NCBI RefSeq assembly: GCF_031846345.1
Contig: NZ_JAVRHX010000001.1
Coordinates: forward strand, 930,001-994,000
Direction of reading: 5' to 3'
Length of the DNA stretch: 64,000 nucleotides
From: Glaciecola petra
Lineage (GTDB): Bacteria; Pseudomonadota; Gammaproteobacteria; Enterobacterales; Alteromonadaceae
Shown here: in pieces, positions 27,629 to 37,200 of the stretch
Layout of the letters: each line of letters opens with the position of its first letter
Numbering within the stretch: the stretch's first letter is position 1
Notes under the pieces: generated by a model
What the model was told of the DNA's origin: nothing
Seen by the model: only the letters and a program-made list of their open reading frames with translations
Database searches by the model: none
Position numbers and translations under genes: made by a program

Positions 27629-28024
27629 ATGAATGTATTGAAATTAGTATGTGTGACTTTAATCACATTAGTGAGCACCAGTGTATTGGCAATCGATCCA
27701 GCCTTAAGTTTAAAAAATCTTGAACGAGAGAGAGCGGCACTCATCAACGACCTCTTATCGCCATCGCTAATGTTGCAAGAACGTTTAAATTTGTTGAATA
27801 AAAGACAACAACATCTCACTGATATGGAAAGAATGGTGATGCGAGATGAGCGTTTATTAAATAGTGATTCAACGATTGTGATGCGAGCATTTAACGAATA
27901 TGAGACAACATTCTTAGTACATGCAGGGGCAGAAAAATCATTAAGCGCAGCACAGCAGTGGCTTGACCAGGTTAATTTTAATAATGAAGCCATATTAAAT
28001 GCGAGAGTAGGTTTTAGGAAATGA
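27629..28024 (+). CDS. Small exported helical protein
   Basis: 131 residues with a signal peptide cleaved probably after A21 (STSVLA, then IDPALS). The mature protein of about 110 residues is helical and charged (LERERAALINDLL, NLLNKRQQHLTDMERM). An AGGAA site precedes the ATG. Its stop overlaps the start of the MotA/ExbB-like gene by four bases (ATGA), implying coupled production. It may act beside the coiled-coil protein encoded just upstream; no family recognised. Confidence 0.6.
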   Translation: MNVLKLVCVTLITLVSTSVLAIDPALSLKNLERERAALINDLLSPSLMLQERLNLLNKRQQHLTDMERMVMRDERLLNSDSTIVMRAFNEYETTFLVHAGAEKSLSAAQQWLDQVNFNNEAILNARVGFRK

Positions 28025-28575
28025 TCTCAAGCTTGAAAAATATGGCAGATACTGAGCCAGCAAAACCATTGCATAATATGTTTTTTGCAATTGCCTGCCT
28101 TATTGGAGGGCTAGCCATAGTATTTGCTGGGCTGAGCTTCGTCACAAATATGCAAGTGGCCGATATATTGACTTGGATTGAGCAAAACTTTGGCCTAACG
28201 TTTAGCATTATTTTTGGCGCGTTGATATTACTGTCAATCATTGCAATTCATAGATTTAGTAAAACCCAGCAGGCAGATATATTTTTGTATTGGCACCAAA
28301 TAGGAATACAAAGCGCAAATGCTATATCAACATTAGCGCTTACTTTTACACTTTTGGGAATTAGCCTAGGAATAGGAGCGTTGTCTGAACAAAGTCTAAC
28401 ACCTGAAAATGTGAACAATGTGATTAGTATCTTGACCAAGCAGTTTTCTATGGCTTTCATGACAACCGTAATTGGTTTACCTACGGCGACTGTAGTTAGA
28501 GCATGGGTAGCCATAATTTATACCAAGCGAAACGCCGAATTTGCAAAGTTTTTACCATCGGCAAGTGCCGAATAA
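28021..28575 (+). CDS. MotA/TolQ/ExbB-like proton channel protein
   Basis: 184 residues with four predicted membrane segments (about 20-42, 57-77, 99-120, 142-167). The last two match the core of the family: ISTLALTFTLLGISLGIGAL corresponds to the conserved GLLGTVxGI helix, and FSMAFMTTVIGLPTATVVRA to the ALxTTxxGLxxAIPA helix. In this family the protein forms a pentameric stator that conducts ions together with a single-pass partner (MotB, ExbD, TolR). The likely partner is the first gene of the operon at 17285-17749. No OmpA-like or TonB protein is recognised nearby. It overlaps the previous gene by four bases. The residues that would conduct protons are not evident. Confidence 0.75.
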   Translation: MISSLKNMADTEPAKPLHNMFFAIACLIGGLAIVFAGLSFVTNMQVADILTWIEQNFGLTFSIIFGALILLSIIAIHRFSKTQQADIFLYWHQIGIQSANAISTLALTFTLLGISLGIGALSEQSLTPENVNNVISILTKQFSMAFMTTVIGLPTATVVRAWVAIIYTKRNAEFAKFLPSASAE

Positions 28576-28605
28576 ATTTTATCTAATACTGTTAGGAGGC
28601 TTAAC

Positions 28606-29094
28606 ATGAAAGCACTTTTTATAACTTGTAGCATCATCGCAATCTTGTATTTGGGGTACCAGTCACAAATATGGGACTACTTTATTCCTGCGCATCAAGT
28701 TGAAAATAATGATGAGACAAATACGACTGGATCTATTCCATCTGATTCCATAAATAAAGACACTTTTTCAACAACATTAGCCACTAGAGATTTACCTGAG
28801 ATTATTGCGCTAAATGAAAGGATAGATATTTTAAATAAAAAAATAGATGATTTAGAGAGAGCTCAACAGCAAAGCTTCCTTGACAGGGATACTCTAAACA
28901 ATAAAACGACGTCATTGAGTGCATCACAAGAGCAAAAACAGAAACAAGAAAGTGATACTAGCGACCTTGACTTAGCCGCTCAGACCGATGAAAAACTGCA
29001 AAGCGAGCAAATTAAAAGATTAAATCAACAAGCCTTGTTGCGCGATCTTTCGCAAAAGCTTGAATTAACGGCTTTGTCTAGCCTGTCCAATTAA
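28606..29094 (+). CDS. Single-pass membrane protein with coiled-coil periplasmic region
   Basis: 162 residues: one N-terminal hydrophobic segment (about 4-22), a polar linker, then a predicted coiled coil (about 60-85 and 115-155; LNERIDILNKKIDDLERAQQ). The strong ribosome site AGGAGG lies seven bases upstream of the ATG and is the best in the operon. The anchored coiled coil suggests a spacer or oligomerisation element across the periplasm. No family recognised. The stop lies inside a short tandem repeat. Confidence 0.6.
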   Translation: MKALFITCSIIAILYLGYQSQIWDYFIPAHQVENNDETNTTGSIPSDSINKDTFSTTLATRDLPEIIALNERIDILNKKIDDLERAQQQSFLDRDTLNNKTTSLSASQEQKQKQESDTSDLDLAAQTDEKLQSEQIKRLNQQALLRDLSQKLELTALSSLSN

Positions 29095-29111
29095 TATCTG
29101 TCCAATTAATA
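29083..29111 (+). repeat. Two tandem copies of a 14-base sequence
   Basis: CTGTCCAATTAATA occurs at 29083-29096 and again at 29098-29111, a period of 15 bases. The first copy covers the stop codon of the preceding gene and the second the short gap before the next. It looks like a simple slip duplication. Confidence 0.85.
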
Positions 29112-29114
29112 CCG

Positions 29115-29909
29115 ATGTCACACATGGTCAGAGAAAACAACGATAGACGCTTTTACGCAGTTGCCACGCTTTTGTTAGTTGTGTTCACTTTTCTTCTCAA
29201 TCATTTAATCGAGCAAAATAAGCTGGTTGAACAGGTCAATAAAACCCGAGTTACGCCAAGTGAACAATCGACCAAAACAGTTTTGACAGCATCTGTTCCT
29301 GTCAATATTAGTATGGCTAATTTTCAGCTACCTACGCCTTCAGAAATGAACGTTTCTTCAAGACAAGTAACGGCGCAAACTACGCAAGCATCTTCACAGA
29401 AAAGTACTAATAGAAAGTTATCACAAAAAAGCACTCATACCGAAGTAAAACAACAACTAAATAAGATGACAAAAATGAATGGAGATATGCTTCAATTAAA
29501 GTTTCCAGATTCCATTTCTAAAACCGAAGCCATATTGCAATACATGCATAATTGCATAGGAATAGACTTGGCGGCTTATACTGGAAAAAATTTGATAATG
29601 TTAAAGCAAAGACAAGCGTCACACAGTCCATTATTGCGCATTGCTAGCGGTCACATGACACAAATTGAGCATTCGTTACTAGAATTATATGCCTCACAAC
29701 ATCTCTTAGCGCGCTTGTATCCAATGTGGTTTGACATGCGATTGAGTCAAAAAATACATGAATATTCAGCGGGTGCCGATTTACAAAAATTTAGCGGGGT
29801 ATATCAGTTAAAAGGACAAACTCTTTGGTTACATAATATCAATATGAATAACAAAAACGTGAGCGAAAGCTGGTTATTAGCGGATGCAGAAAATTGCCTG
29901 AAACAATAA
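29115..29909 (+). CDS. Single-pass membrane protein, last gene of the signalling operon
   Basis: 264 residues with one membrane helix (about 14-29, YAVATLLLVVFTFLLN), a long Ser/Thr/Gln-rich low-complexity linker (about 45-130) and a periplasmic domain (about 135-264) containing two distant cysteines (C147 region and C261 region), possibly a disulfide. The linker resembles the extended regions of TonB/TolA-like energy transducers, but no TonB C-terminal motif is present. The stop abuts the convergent gene directly. An ATG at codon 4 is also possible. No family recognised. Confidence 0.6.
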   Translation: MSHMVRENNDRRFYAVATLLLVVFTFLLNHLIEQNKLVEQVNKTRVTPSEQSTKTVLTASVPVNISMANFQLPTPSEMNVSSRQVTAQTTQASSQKSTNRKLSQKSTHTEVKQQLNKMTKMNGDMLQLKFPDSISKTEAILQYMHNCIGIDLAAYTGKNLIMLKQRQASHSPLLRIASGHMTQIEHSLLELYASQHLLARLYPMWFDMRLSQKIHEYSAGADLQKFSGVYQLKGQTLWLHNINMNNKNVSESWLLADAENCLKQ

Positions 29910-30605
29910 TTAGGCTAGACTGATTAAAAAAAGTATTCCCATCATGATTGGCTGGTGTAGAAGATAAATACTCAAGCTATGCTGTCCAGGCCAAACAAGC
30001 GTCGCAAGATGTTTACTATTGCTTAGGCTAGGTGCTAAGACGTCATTTTTCATCCATTCGCTATGTCCCAAACTTACGCCAATGAATACCAATCCCAACC
30101 ATGGAAAAATAGCGACAAAGTCATTGGTATATTTAGGTAACCCGTCAAATAACAAGTGAAAAGGCCATCGACTTGGCACGACTTGCATCACACCTATCAC
30201 AACAAACACAATGCCTATTGACAAACTAACGCGCGGGTAAGATACAAAAAAGATAACAATAACACTTGATAAGGCTAAGAAATGTAAAACGCCAAAAAAT
30301 ATCCAATTATCATTAATAGCGAAAAAAGTGGCGACTGATATTAGCAATGCACTGAGGGATATTTGCATTAAACGCAGAAAAAACTTTCGTCCTTTAAATT
30401 GCTTGGCATGAGCAAAACTAAGTGAAACACCTAAACATAAAAAGAAAAGACTTATAATAATCCATCTAAACTGTACCCAACCATGACCATCTGGAATATT
30501 CCAATTAATATAGCCAAAAAATTTTAAGTCATAAATAAAATGGAACACAACCATTAAGCAAATGGCGAATGTTCTGGCGATGTCGAGGGTAATATTACGA
30601 TGCAT
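29910..30605 (-). CDS. DUF1624 family membrane protein (HGSNAT-like acyltransferase)
   Basis: Multi-helix membrane protein starting with RNITLDIARTFAICLMVVFH, the typical opening of DUF1624 proteins related to heparan-alpha-glucosaminide N-acetyltransferase. Seven or so hydrophobic helices follow, with WLGLVFIGVSLG and SIYLLHQPIM near the C-terminus, as in the family. A periplasmic acyl-group or sugar modification is expected, but the substrate is unknown. The frame opens further upstream to TTG at 30677 and ATG at 30626; the ATG at 30605 places the family motif at the N-terminus and was chosen. It is convergent with the operon without any gap. Confidence 0.8.
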   Translation of the reverse strand: MHRNITLDIARTFAICLMVVFHFIYDLKFFGYINWNIPDGHGWVQFRWIIISLFFLCLGVSLSFAHAKQFKGRKFFLRLMQISLSALLISVATFFAINDNWIFFGVLHFLALSSVIVIFFVSYPRVSLSIGIVFVVIGVMQVVPSRWPFHLLFDGLPKYTNDFVAIFPWLGLVFIGVSLGHSEWMKNDVLAPSLSNSKHLATLVWPGQHSLSIYLLHQPIMMGILFLISLA

Positions 30606-30731
30606 AGCGAGAGGGTAGCATGGCATTAAAATAAAGAAAATGCTCGCGTATTTTTTTCTGGCGTGTTGATGTCTCAATCTATTAATAAGCCTTATTCGTA
30701 TTAAATTTTATTAATGATGCTGTGTGAGCTT

Positions 30732-30763
30732 CTTTACATTAATTATTCTGCTAATGTGTAAAG
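30732..30763 (+). promoter_or_regulatory. Imperfect hairpin in the leader of the RNase J gene
   Basis: CTTTACATTA (30732-30741) can pair with TAATGTGTAAAG (30752-30763), leaving a two-base bulge. It lies 37 bases before the start codon. RNases often control their own mRNA through leader structures, so this may be a regulatory element; it may also simply be AT-rich chance pairing. Confidence 0.28.
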
Positions 30764-30800
30764 ATGATAAGAATAAATGAAGTATTTGAGATGAAAAATA

Positions 30801-32162
30801 ATGTTGAATAAGGTGCCGACAAAAAACGATTTTTGGTTTTTACCCTTGGGTGGGACCGGTGAAATAGGCATGAATGTCAACTTATATGGTCACAACGGAC
30901 AATGGATTATGATCGATTGCGGAGTGACCTTTAATGTCCCACAAAAGCAAGAAGACGACATAAATGAGAATGCAAAACGTTTTCCCGTCATGACAGCTGA
31001 TTTTTCATTTATTACTAATCGCCCAAGTTCATTATCTGCCTTAGTATTGACTCATGCACATGAAGATCATATCGGTGCTGTAATTGCAATGTGGCCGCAG
31101 CTCAAATGTCAAATTTACGCTACTAAATTTACTGCTGAAGTACTCAGAAGAAAATTATATAGAGCAGGTATTGATCTAGATTTGCCAATTACTGAAGTTG
31201 AACCTGGGTGGATATTGGATATCGGCCCCTTTACTTTACAATGGATTGAAATTACGCATTCTATACCAGAGTCCAATGCACTCTTAATAACAACTCCTGT
31301 AAGCAAAGTGTTGCATACAGGAGATTGGAAAATTGATGATACACCTGTAGTAGGTACAGCCTTTAATCGGCCCTTTTTCAAAGAGCTCGTTTCAGAGAAA
31401 ATAGATGTAGTCGTTTGTGATTCAACAAACGCACTAAAAGACGGATATTCGCTTTCAGAAAAGGCATGTGAAAAGGGTTTAGGCACTTACATTAGCCAAG
31501 CTTCTGGACGTGTGGTTGTGACGTGCTTTGCGAGCAATATTGCCCGTTTAGTATCCATTGCTAAGATTGCCCAAGCGAGCGGGAGGTATATTTGTGTGTT
31601 AGGGCCGGCAATAGAGAACATGATCAGTATTGCACGATATGCTGGCTATTGGCCATCTGACATTAGCATTACGCCACGACGACACATCGGTTATTTGCCT
31701 AAGCATGAAGTACTGATTATCGCATCTGGCTCACAGGGCGAACCCAAGGCAAGTATGACTCGACTTGCAAAAGATGAGCATCGCGATTGTGAATTAGACG
31801 AGGGCGATACCGTTATTTTTAGCAGTATCGTAATTCCTGGCAATGAAAAGCCCATAAAAACCTTAATCGATTTATTAGAAAAACGTAAAATTAGGGTCGT
31901 TGATTCAAACAATGCGGAACATACGATTCACGCTTCTGGCCATCCCAATCGAGAAGATCTAACAGATTTGTTTAACAGTGTACGACCAAAATGTGTAGTA
32001 CCAGTTCATGGCGAACCTCGGCATTTAAAAGCATGTGCTGAACAAGCTAAGTTGACTCAAATACCGCACCAGCTAACCGCTCTAAACGGTGATCTTTATA
32101 GTTTCTCGCCTAAATTTGCAATATTTAAAAAAGCAATCTCTGCCGGCCGAACTCCTCTTTGA
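30801..32162 (+). CDS. RNase J-type metallo-beta-lactamase ribonuclease, short form
   Basis: Beta-lactamase plus beta-CASP protein. Zinc ligands lie in HAHEDH (H85, H87, D89, H90) and later in THSIPES and HTGDWKID; the beta-CASP motifs include SGSQGEP and HASGHPNREDL, the RNase J signature. It begins with the family-typical FLPLGGTGEIGMN. At 453 residues it ends soon after the metallo-beta-lactamase core, lacking the roughly 100-residue C-terminal domain of Bacillus RNase J, which aids dimerisation. RNA processing or 5' exonuclease activity is predicted. An ATG ten bases upstream opens only a six-codon frame. Confidence 0.85.
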   Translation: MLNKVPTKNDFWFLPLGGTGEIGMNVNLYGHNGQWIMIDCGVTFNVPQKQEDDINENAKRFPVMTADFSFITNRPSSLSALVLTHAHEDHIGAVIAMWPQLKCQIYATKFTAEVLRRKLYRAGIDLDLPITEVEPGWILDIGPFTLQWIEITHSIPESNALLITTPVSKVLHTGDWKIDDTPVVGTAFNRPFFKELVSEKIDVVVCDSTNALKDGYSLSEKACEKGLGTYISQASGRVVVTCFASNIARLVSIAKIAQASGRYICVLGPAIENMISIARYAGYWPSDISITPRRHIGYLPKHEVLIIASGSQGEPKASMTRLAKDEHRDCELDEGDTVIFSSIVIPGNEKPIKTLIDLLEKRKIRVVDSNNAEHTIHASGHPNREDLTDLFNSVRPKCVVPVHGEPRHLKACAEQAKLTQIPHQLTALNGDLYSFSPKFAIFKKAISAGRTPL

Positions 32163-32334
32163 ATATGATATATTTGAAAGGTTATATGCTTTTCAGCGAG
32201 CAAGGGTTTAGCAGAACAGGAAGGCGTTTCGCATAGACATATCATGTTTCCGACTTGATTTTATAAAAGCTAAAGTCTTAGTATGAGCCAATGGAATAGC
32301 TGTGAAAAATATTGCCAAGAAGAAGGTGGTTGTT

Positions 32335-34131
32335 ATGCAAAATACCGATAAAGAGGCATCCGTACTGCATTCCAGTACAGATATTGAGGTGGATACTGGT
32401 ATTCGTCAACCGAGTAAACCAATACATAATCAAGCTGCTGTTTGTTTGCAGAGTTTTGAAAAGGTATTGGGTGCTAACAATATAAGTGCTGATCCGAACA
32501 AGAACCAACATTATCGTAAAGGTTGGCGTTCAGGTGAAGGGAGTGCTTTGGCAGTGTTATTTCCACAAGACTTGTTGCAGTTATGGGAAGTATTGAAAAT
32601 TGCAGTAAAACAAAAGCTGATTGTTATAATGCAAGCTGCAAATACTGGGTTAACGGAAGGCTCTACGCCTAGCGGCAATGATTATGATAGGCCTGTTATA
32701 GTGATTAACACGCTTGCCTTAGATGATATTGTTTTACTCAATAAGGGCAAACAGGTTCTTAGTTTTCCCGGCGCAACTTTGCACAAACTAGAAGAAACAT
32801 TAAGCAAGGTTAATCGGTCGCCACATTCGGTCATTGGCTCTTCCACTTTGGGTGCGACAGTAGTGGGTGGCATTGCAAACAACTCTGGTGGTGCCTTAGT
32901 CAAGAGAGGACCGGCTTACACTGAACTATCAGTGTTTGCGAAAATAAACGAGCATGGGCAACTTTTGTTAGTTAATCATCTTGGGATAAAGCTTGGTGAC
33001 GATGCCGACACTATCATTAAAAACTTAGCGACTAGAAATTTTCCTACGGACGATATTGAACAAGGTAATCGAAGTGCTAGCGATACTTTATATCAAGCTC
33101 GAATCAAAAATATAGATGCAGACACACCAAGTCGATTTAATGCTGATCCGAGGCGTTTATATGAGGCAAGTGGCTGCGCCGGGAAGTTAGCTGTTTTTGC
33201 CGTTAGAGTCGATTCACATCCTGTAAATCGAGTAGAAAAAAGTTTTTATATTGGAACCAATGATGCAAATGACTTATATCAACTTCGTCGACAATTATTA
33301 TCTCAGTTGAATGGATTACCTGAAGTCGGTGAGTATATGCATCGAGACATATTTGATATTGCCGAAAAATATGGCAAGGACACATTTTTAAGTGTCTTAC
33401 ATTTAGGCACTAAGCGATTACCTAATTTATTTGCCAAAAAAGGGCGAGTTGATGCATTGCTAAATAAAGTAAAGTGGTTGCCCCCATACTTGAGCGACCG
33501 AATAATGCAACACTTGAGTCGATTGTTTCCAAGCCATATTCCCGAGCGTATGAAGGCGTATCGCAAAGAATACGAACATCATTTAGTATTAAAACTAAGT
33601 AACGAAGATATTGAGAAAGGGCATAATATATTAACAGCGTATTTTGCTAACAGTAACAGCGGGAACTTTTTTGAATGCGATCAAGATGAAGCGAAAAAAG
33701 CTTATTTGCATCGTTTTGCCGCTGCTGGGGCCGCTATTCGTTATCAAACAATGCACAACAAAGAAGTAGGAAGCATACTAGCACTTGATATTGCCCTAAA
33801 ACGTAATGAAATTAACTGGGTTGAATCTTTCCCGCCTGATATCGAAAAACATATAGAAAAGAAACTCTATTATGGTCACTTTTTTTGTTATGTCTTTCAT
33901 CAAGATTATATTCTCAAAAAAGGCGTAAATGCGCATGATGTGAAAAAGATGATGTTAACTCAGTTAGATAAACGTGGCGCAAAATATCCTGCTGAACATA
34001 ACGTAGGCTATTTGTACAAAGCTGAAGACCCATTAAAGCAGTTTTACACGAGCTTAGATCCTACTAATACCTTTAATCCGGGCATCGGCAAGCTTGAAAA
34101 AACGCAGCGGAATTGTCAATGTTGTTTGTAA
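32335..34131 (+). CDS. dld: Quinone-dependent D-lactate dehydrogenase
   Basis: FAD enzyme of the cytoplasmic membrane face that oxidises D-lactate to pyruvate and passes electrons to quinone. The protein follows E. coli Dld almost block by block: YRKGWRSGEGSALAVLFP, MQAANTGLTEGSTPSGNDYD, SVIGSSTLGATVVGGIANNS and LVKRGPAYTELSVFAKIN. The length (598 residues) agrees. The frame opens at GTG 32302, but AGAAGG lies properly before the ATG at 32335, which was chosen. No partner genes lie beside it. A weak stem AAAGCAA/TTGCTTT follows the stop. Confidence 0.95.
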   Translation: MQNTDKEASVLHSSTDIEVDTGIRQPSKPIHNQAAVCLQSFEKVLGANNISADPNKNQHYRKGWRSGEGSALAVLFPQDLLQLWEVLKIAVKQKLIVIMQAANTGLTEGSTPSGNDYDRPVIVINTLALDDIVLLNKGKQVLSFPGATLHKLEETLSKVNRSPHSVIGSSTLGATVVGGIANNSGGALVKRGPAYTELSVFAKINEHGQLLLVNHLGIKLGDDADTIIKNLATRNFPTDDIEQGNRSASDTLYQARIKNIDADTPSRFNADPRRLYEASGCAGKLAVFAVRVDSHPVNRVEKSFYIGTNDANDLYQLRRQLLSQLNGLPEVGEYMHRDIFDIAEKYGKDTFLSVLHLGTKRLPNLFAKKGRVDALLNKVKWLPPYLSDRIMQHLSRLFPSHIPERMKAYRKEYEHHLVLKLSNEDIEKGHNILTAYFANSNSGNFFECDQDEAKKAYLHRFAAAGAAIRYQTMHNKEVGSILALDIALKRNEINWVESFPPDIEKHIEKKLYYGHFFCYVFHQDYILKKGVNAHDVKKMMLTQLDKRGAKYPAEHNVGYLYKAEDPLKQFYTSLDPTNTFNPGIGKLEKTQRNCQCCL

Positions 34132-34222
34132 AAGCAAATAGCTAAATATTGCTTTGTGCGGTATCATTCATTACAAGTAAAAGAGTAGACGCGTTGCTTG
34201 CTGGGAAAGGGAATTTTGCATT

Positions 34223-37200
34223 TTGTACGGCATAAAAAAATATGACTTAAGCATCAAAAACTATAAATCATTTTCTGGTTTTTGGTGTTCACTTAACTGT
34301 TATTTGATACCAAAAATCACCATGGTATTGTTATTTGCTTTAAGTCTTAGTGTTACCCACGCGCAGGTCATGAATGGTGCGGCTATTCAATCACCGAGAT
34401 TGATGTATATAGATACCGATCAAGGTTTAGACCAAAATACAATTCACGATATACTTGTCGATAAACAAGGATTTGTTTGGATAGGTACTGAAGAAGGCCT
34501 CAATCGTTTTGATGGCACAAAAGTGCTACAAGTTAACGATATCCACAATCATATTGTCAACTCTTCGATTTATCATATATTTGAGCATAGCTCTGGACGA
34601 CTTATTTTAAGTACATCTAACCGAGGAGTAGTTTCGTTAGATTTGCAGCATAAGACGATTGATACCCTTTTGGCTGTTGATTCAAAATTAGCGCCGAGCT
34701 GGTTTCAAGACTCTTCTTCAATGTTTGAAGCAGATAATGGCGACATCATTGTTGGGTTAAATGAAGGCGTTTACCGATACTCATTCAAGACTAAAAGCGC
34801 TGTTTTACTATTTGAATTAAGTATTGCACAAATTAATCAAGGCTTCAGCATCCGAAGCATCTATCAACACAAACAGGTATTGTACATTGGTACTACCAAT
34901 GGCCTTTTTGGATTTAATGTAAATTCTGGCGAGACTTTCACTATTTTTTCTCCAGGTCCCAAGGGTGCCGATACGGCAAATGTAAAATTATTAAAATCGT
35001 TCGACAAAGAAACATTATTTGTTGGCACAGTGCAAGGTTTGCACGCTTTCAACTTGGCCGAACTAGACAAATACATTACGCAATCATGGGGTGACATTTC
35101 ATATCAAACGATTAATGATATTCGTAATATCTGGGATATGATAAAAATTAATGAAAAACTCTATTTCGCCAGTGATATTGGTCTTTATTCAATAGAGGGT
35201 GATAGTTATCAAACGAGTTTTCTGTTCCGAGCCATCAAGAATTATGAAGCTTTGTCCAGCAGTGATATTTTAAATTTAAGTGTCGATAAAGCAGGTAGTT
35301 TGTGGTTTGGAACTGAGTATAGTGGAGCAATGAAGTGGTCTCCAAATAGTCAGCGATTTAAAAATATTAACAATTCGATATTTACCCCAGAAAACAAAAG
35401 GCTAAGTAATAACGTTGTTTGGTCTATTTATCAATACGATGCTAATAGTCTATTTATTGGCACTAATAATGGTTTAAATAGATATGATTTAACGTCAGGC
35501 AATATTAAACAATATTATAAAACCAGTCCTAATTTAGCCAAATTTTCAGCGTCAGAAATTTCTCAAATCAATTCTTCCGAAACAGGTTATTTGTGGCTAA
35601 TTACTGGTGATGGATTAAGAAAATTTGATATAGAAAACAATCAATTTGTTTCGTTCGACTTTAATAATAAAGCTATTAATGAACTATTTACAGAATTCAT
35701 TTATTCATTTGTACCAATAAATAACAATGTTTATTGGGTATTAACAGATAACGGCGCTTTTTATGTCGATGTGAAAAACAGTGAGCTAAAAAAAATAGAT
35801 TTACAGTCATATAATATTGCTGTGGCTGATACTTATAAGTTTTTAGGTGTAGATACAAAATCTAAAATGATGCTGTTAGCCAGTGCAGCGCAACTTTGGG
35901 GAATTAATACTGAAACACTAACGCTTACTTTATTACATTCAATAAAAGCTGAGGGAACACGTCGAAGTATTTATCCAGGTAGTTTTGCCCGTGACAATGA
36001 AGGCTCTTTTTGGCTGTCTTACCCAGGAAATGGTTTATATAAGTTAAATGGAAATTCATTTACCACACTTGCTAAGTACACCAATGAAAAATATTTACCG
36101 ACCCACCTTATATATGATTTGAAATTTGATAATGATGGCTTGTTGTGGTTTTCATCTCATTCAGGTTTACATAGATTTGATACAAAAAACTTAAATGTAC
36201 AAAGTTTTGGTTTTGCAAATGGCCTAGCCACCAGCGAATTCAATGAAGGAGCGATTGAGGTGTTGTCTGATGGCAGTTTAGTCTATGGCGCTAATTTGGG
36301 TTTTACCATGTTTCATCCCTCTGAATTAAGCGAACAAATACCTGAAATTACATCTCCTTCTATTACTGAAATACAATTGGCTTCTCGGTCGTTAAATATG
36401 CCATTGACCTTACTGAATGATATGACGATTAATTTAAATTATGACGACGTAGGTTTAACCTTATATTTTTCAACACTATCCAGTACAACTAATGCCAGCA
36501 AAAAGTATCGATATCGTATCGTGTCAGGAAATAAAATAAGTAATTATCCAAACCTCAGCGAAGGCAAATTGTTATTGCCCACTTTATCATCTGGCAAACA
36601 TACTATTGAAATATATCCTGCTGGAGTGAGTAACGAGATGGCAGTGGCATCGTTACATTTAAACATTGCGCACCCCCAATTTTTGTCACCCTTCGCATAC
36701 TTTGTATATGCTTTTTCGGCAGTGTCAATATGCATAGTTTGGTATTGGCGTAGACGTAAAATCACTCATTTGATAAACAATGCAAACCTACAAATAAAGC
36801 AGAATAATAAAATACTGACCAATGCACTCAAAGTAAATAATGCCCATGCTTGGGAGTGGGATGCCCAAACCAATATCCTGAAGGGTAAGCGCCCAGAGAA
36901 TGTGTTAGAAAACAACGGTACAAACAAACAATCCCTCCCTCCCAACACGACCCTTGATAAGTTTATCGAGCATATATATGAGCCAGATAGACAAGACTAT
37001 ATTAAAGCTTGGAACCTCTTCATTGCCGTAAAGCAGGCCTCATTTGACCATACTTATAGAGTGATGAGCGGTCAAAATACTATTAAATGGTATCGTGATC
37101 TTAGCAATAAACAAATGTCAGCCGACAATACAAAATTACTATCGGTTGCGGGCACCACTTCCGAAGTAACAAATATCATTACTAACCAGAATAGATTAAA

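Noticed and set aside
27580..27993. 137-codon minus-strand frame over the small exported protein gene
   Set aside because: Opposite a gene with signal peptide, ribosome site and operon context, which is the better explanation.
17285..29909. Assigning the operon to Zorya, a defence system with MotA/MotB-like proteins
   Set aside because: No ZorC-, helicase- or nuclease-like gene is present, the MotA-like protein lacks the long cytoplasmic tail of ZorA, and the MotB-like protein lacks an OmpA domain.
17285..29909. Calling the operon a type VI secretion cluster
   Set aside because: Kinase, FHA and FGE-like parts are shared with the regulatory arm, but no sheath, Hcp, VgrG, baseplate or TssM-like genes are found.
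29910..30677. Longer start (TTG at 30677) for the DUF1624 protein
   Set aside because: The extra 24 residues are outside the family pattern and have no ribosome site; the ATG at 30605 is preferred.
34131..34155. AAAGCAA/TTGCTTT stem after dld
   Set aside because: It has a bulge and is not followed by T residues, so a terminator is not supported.
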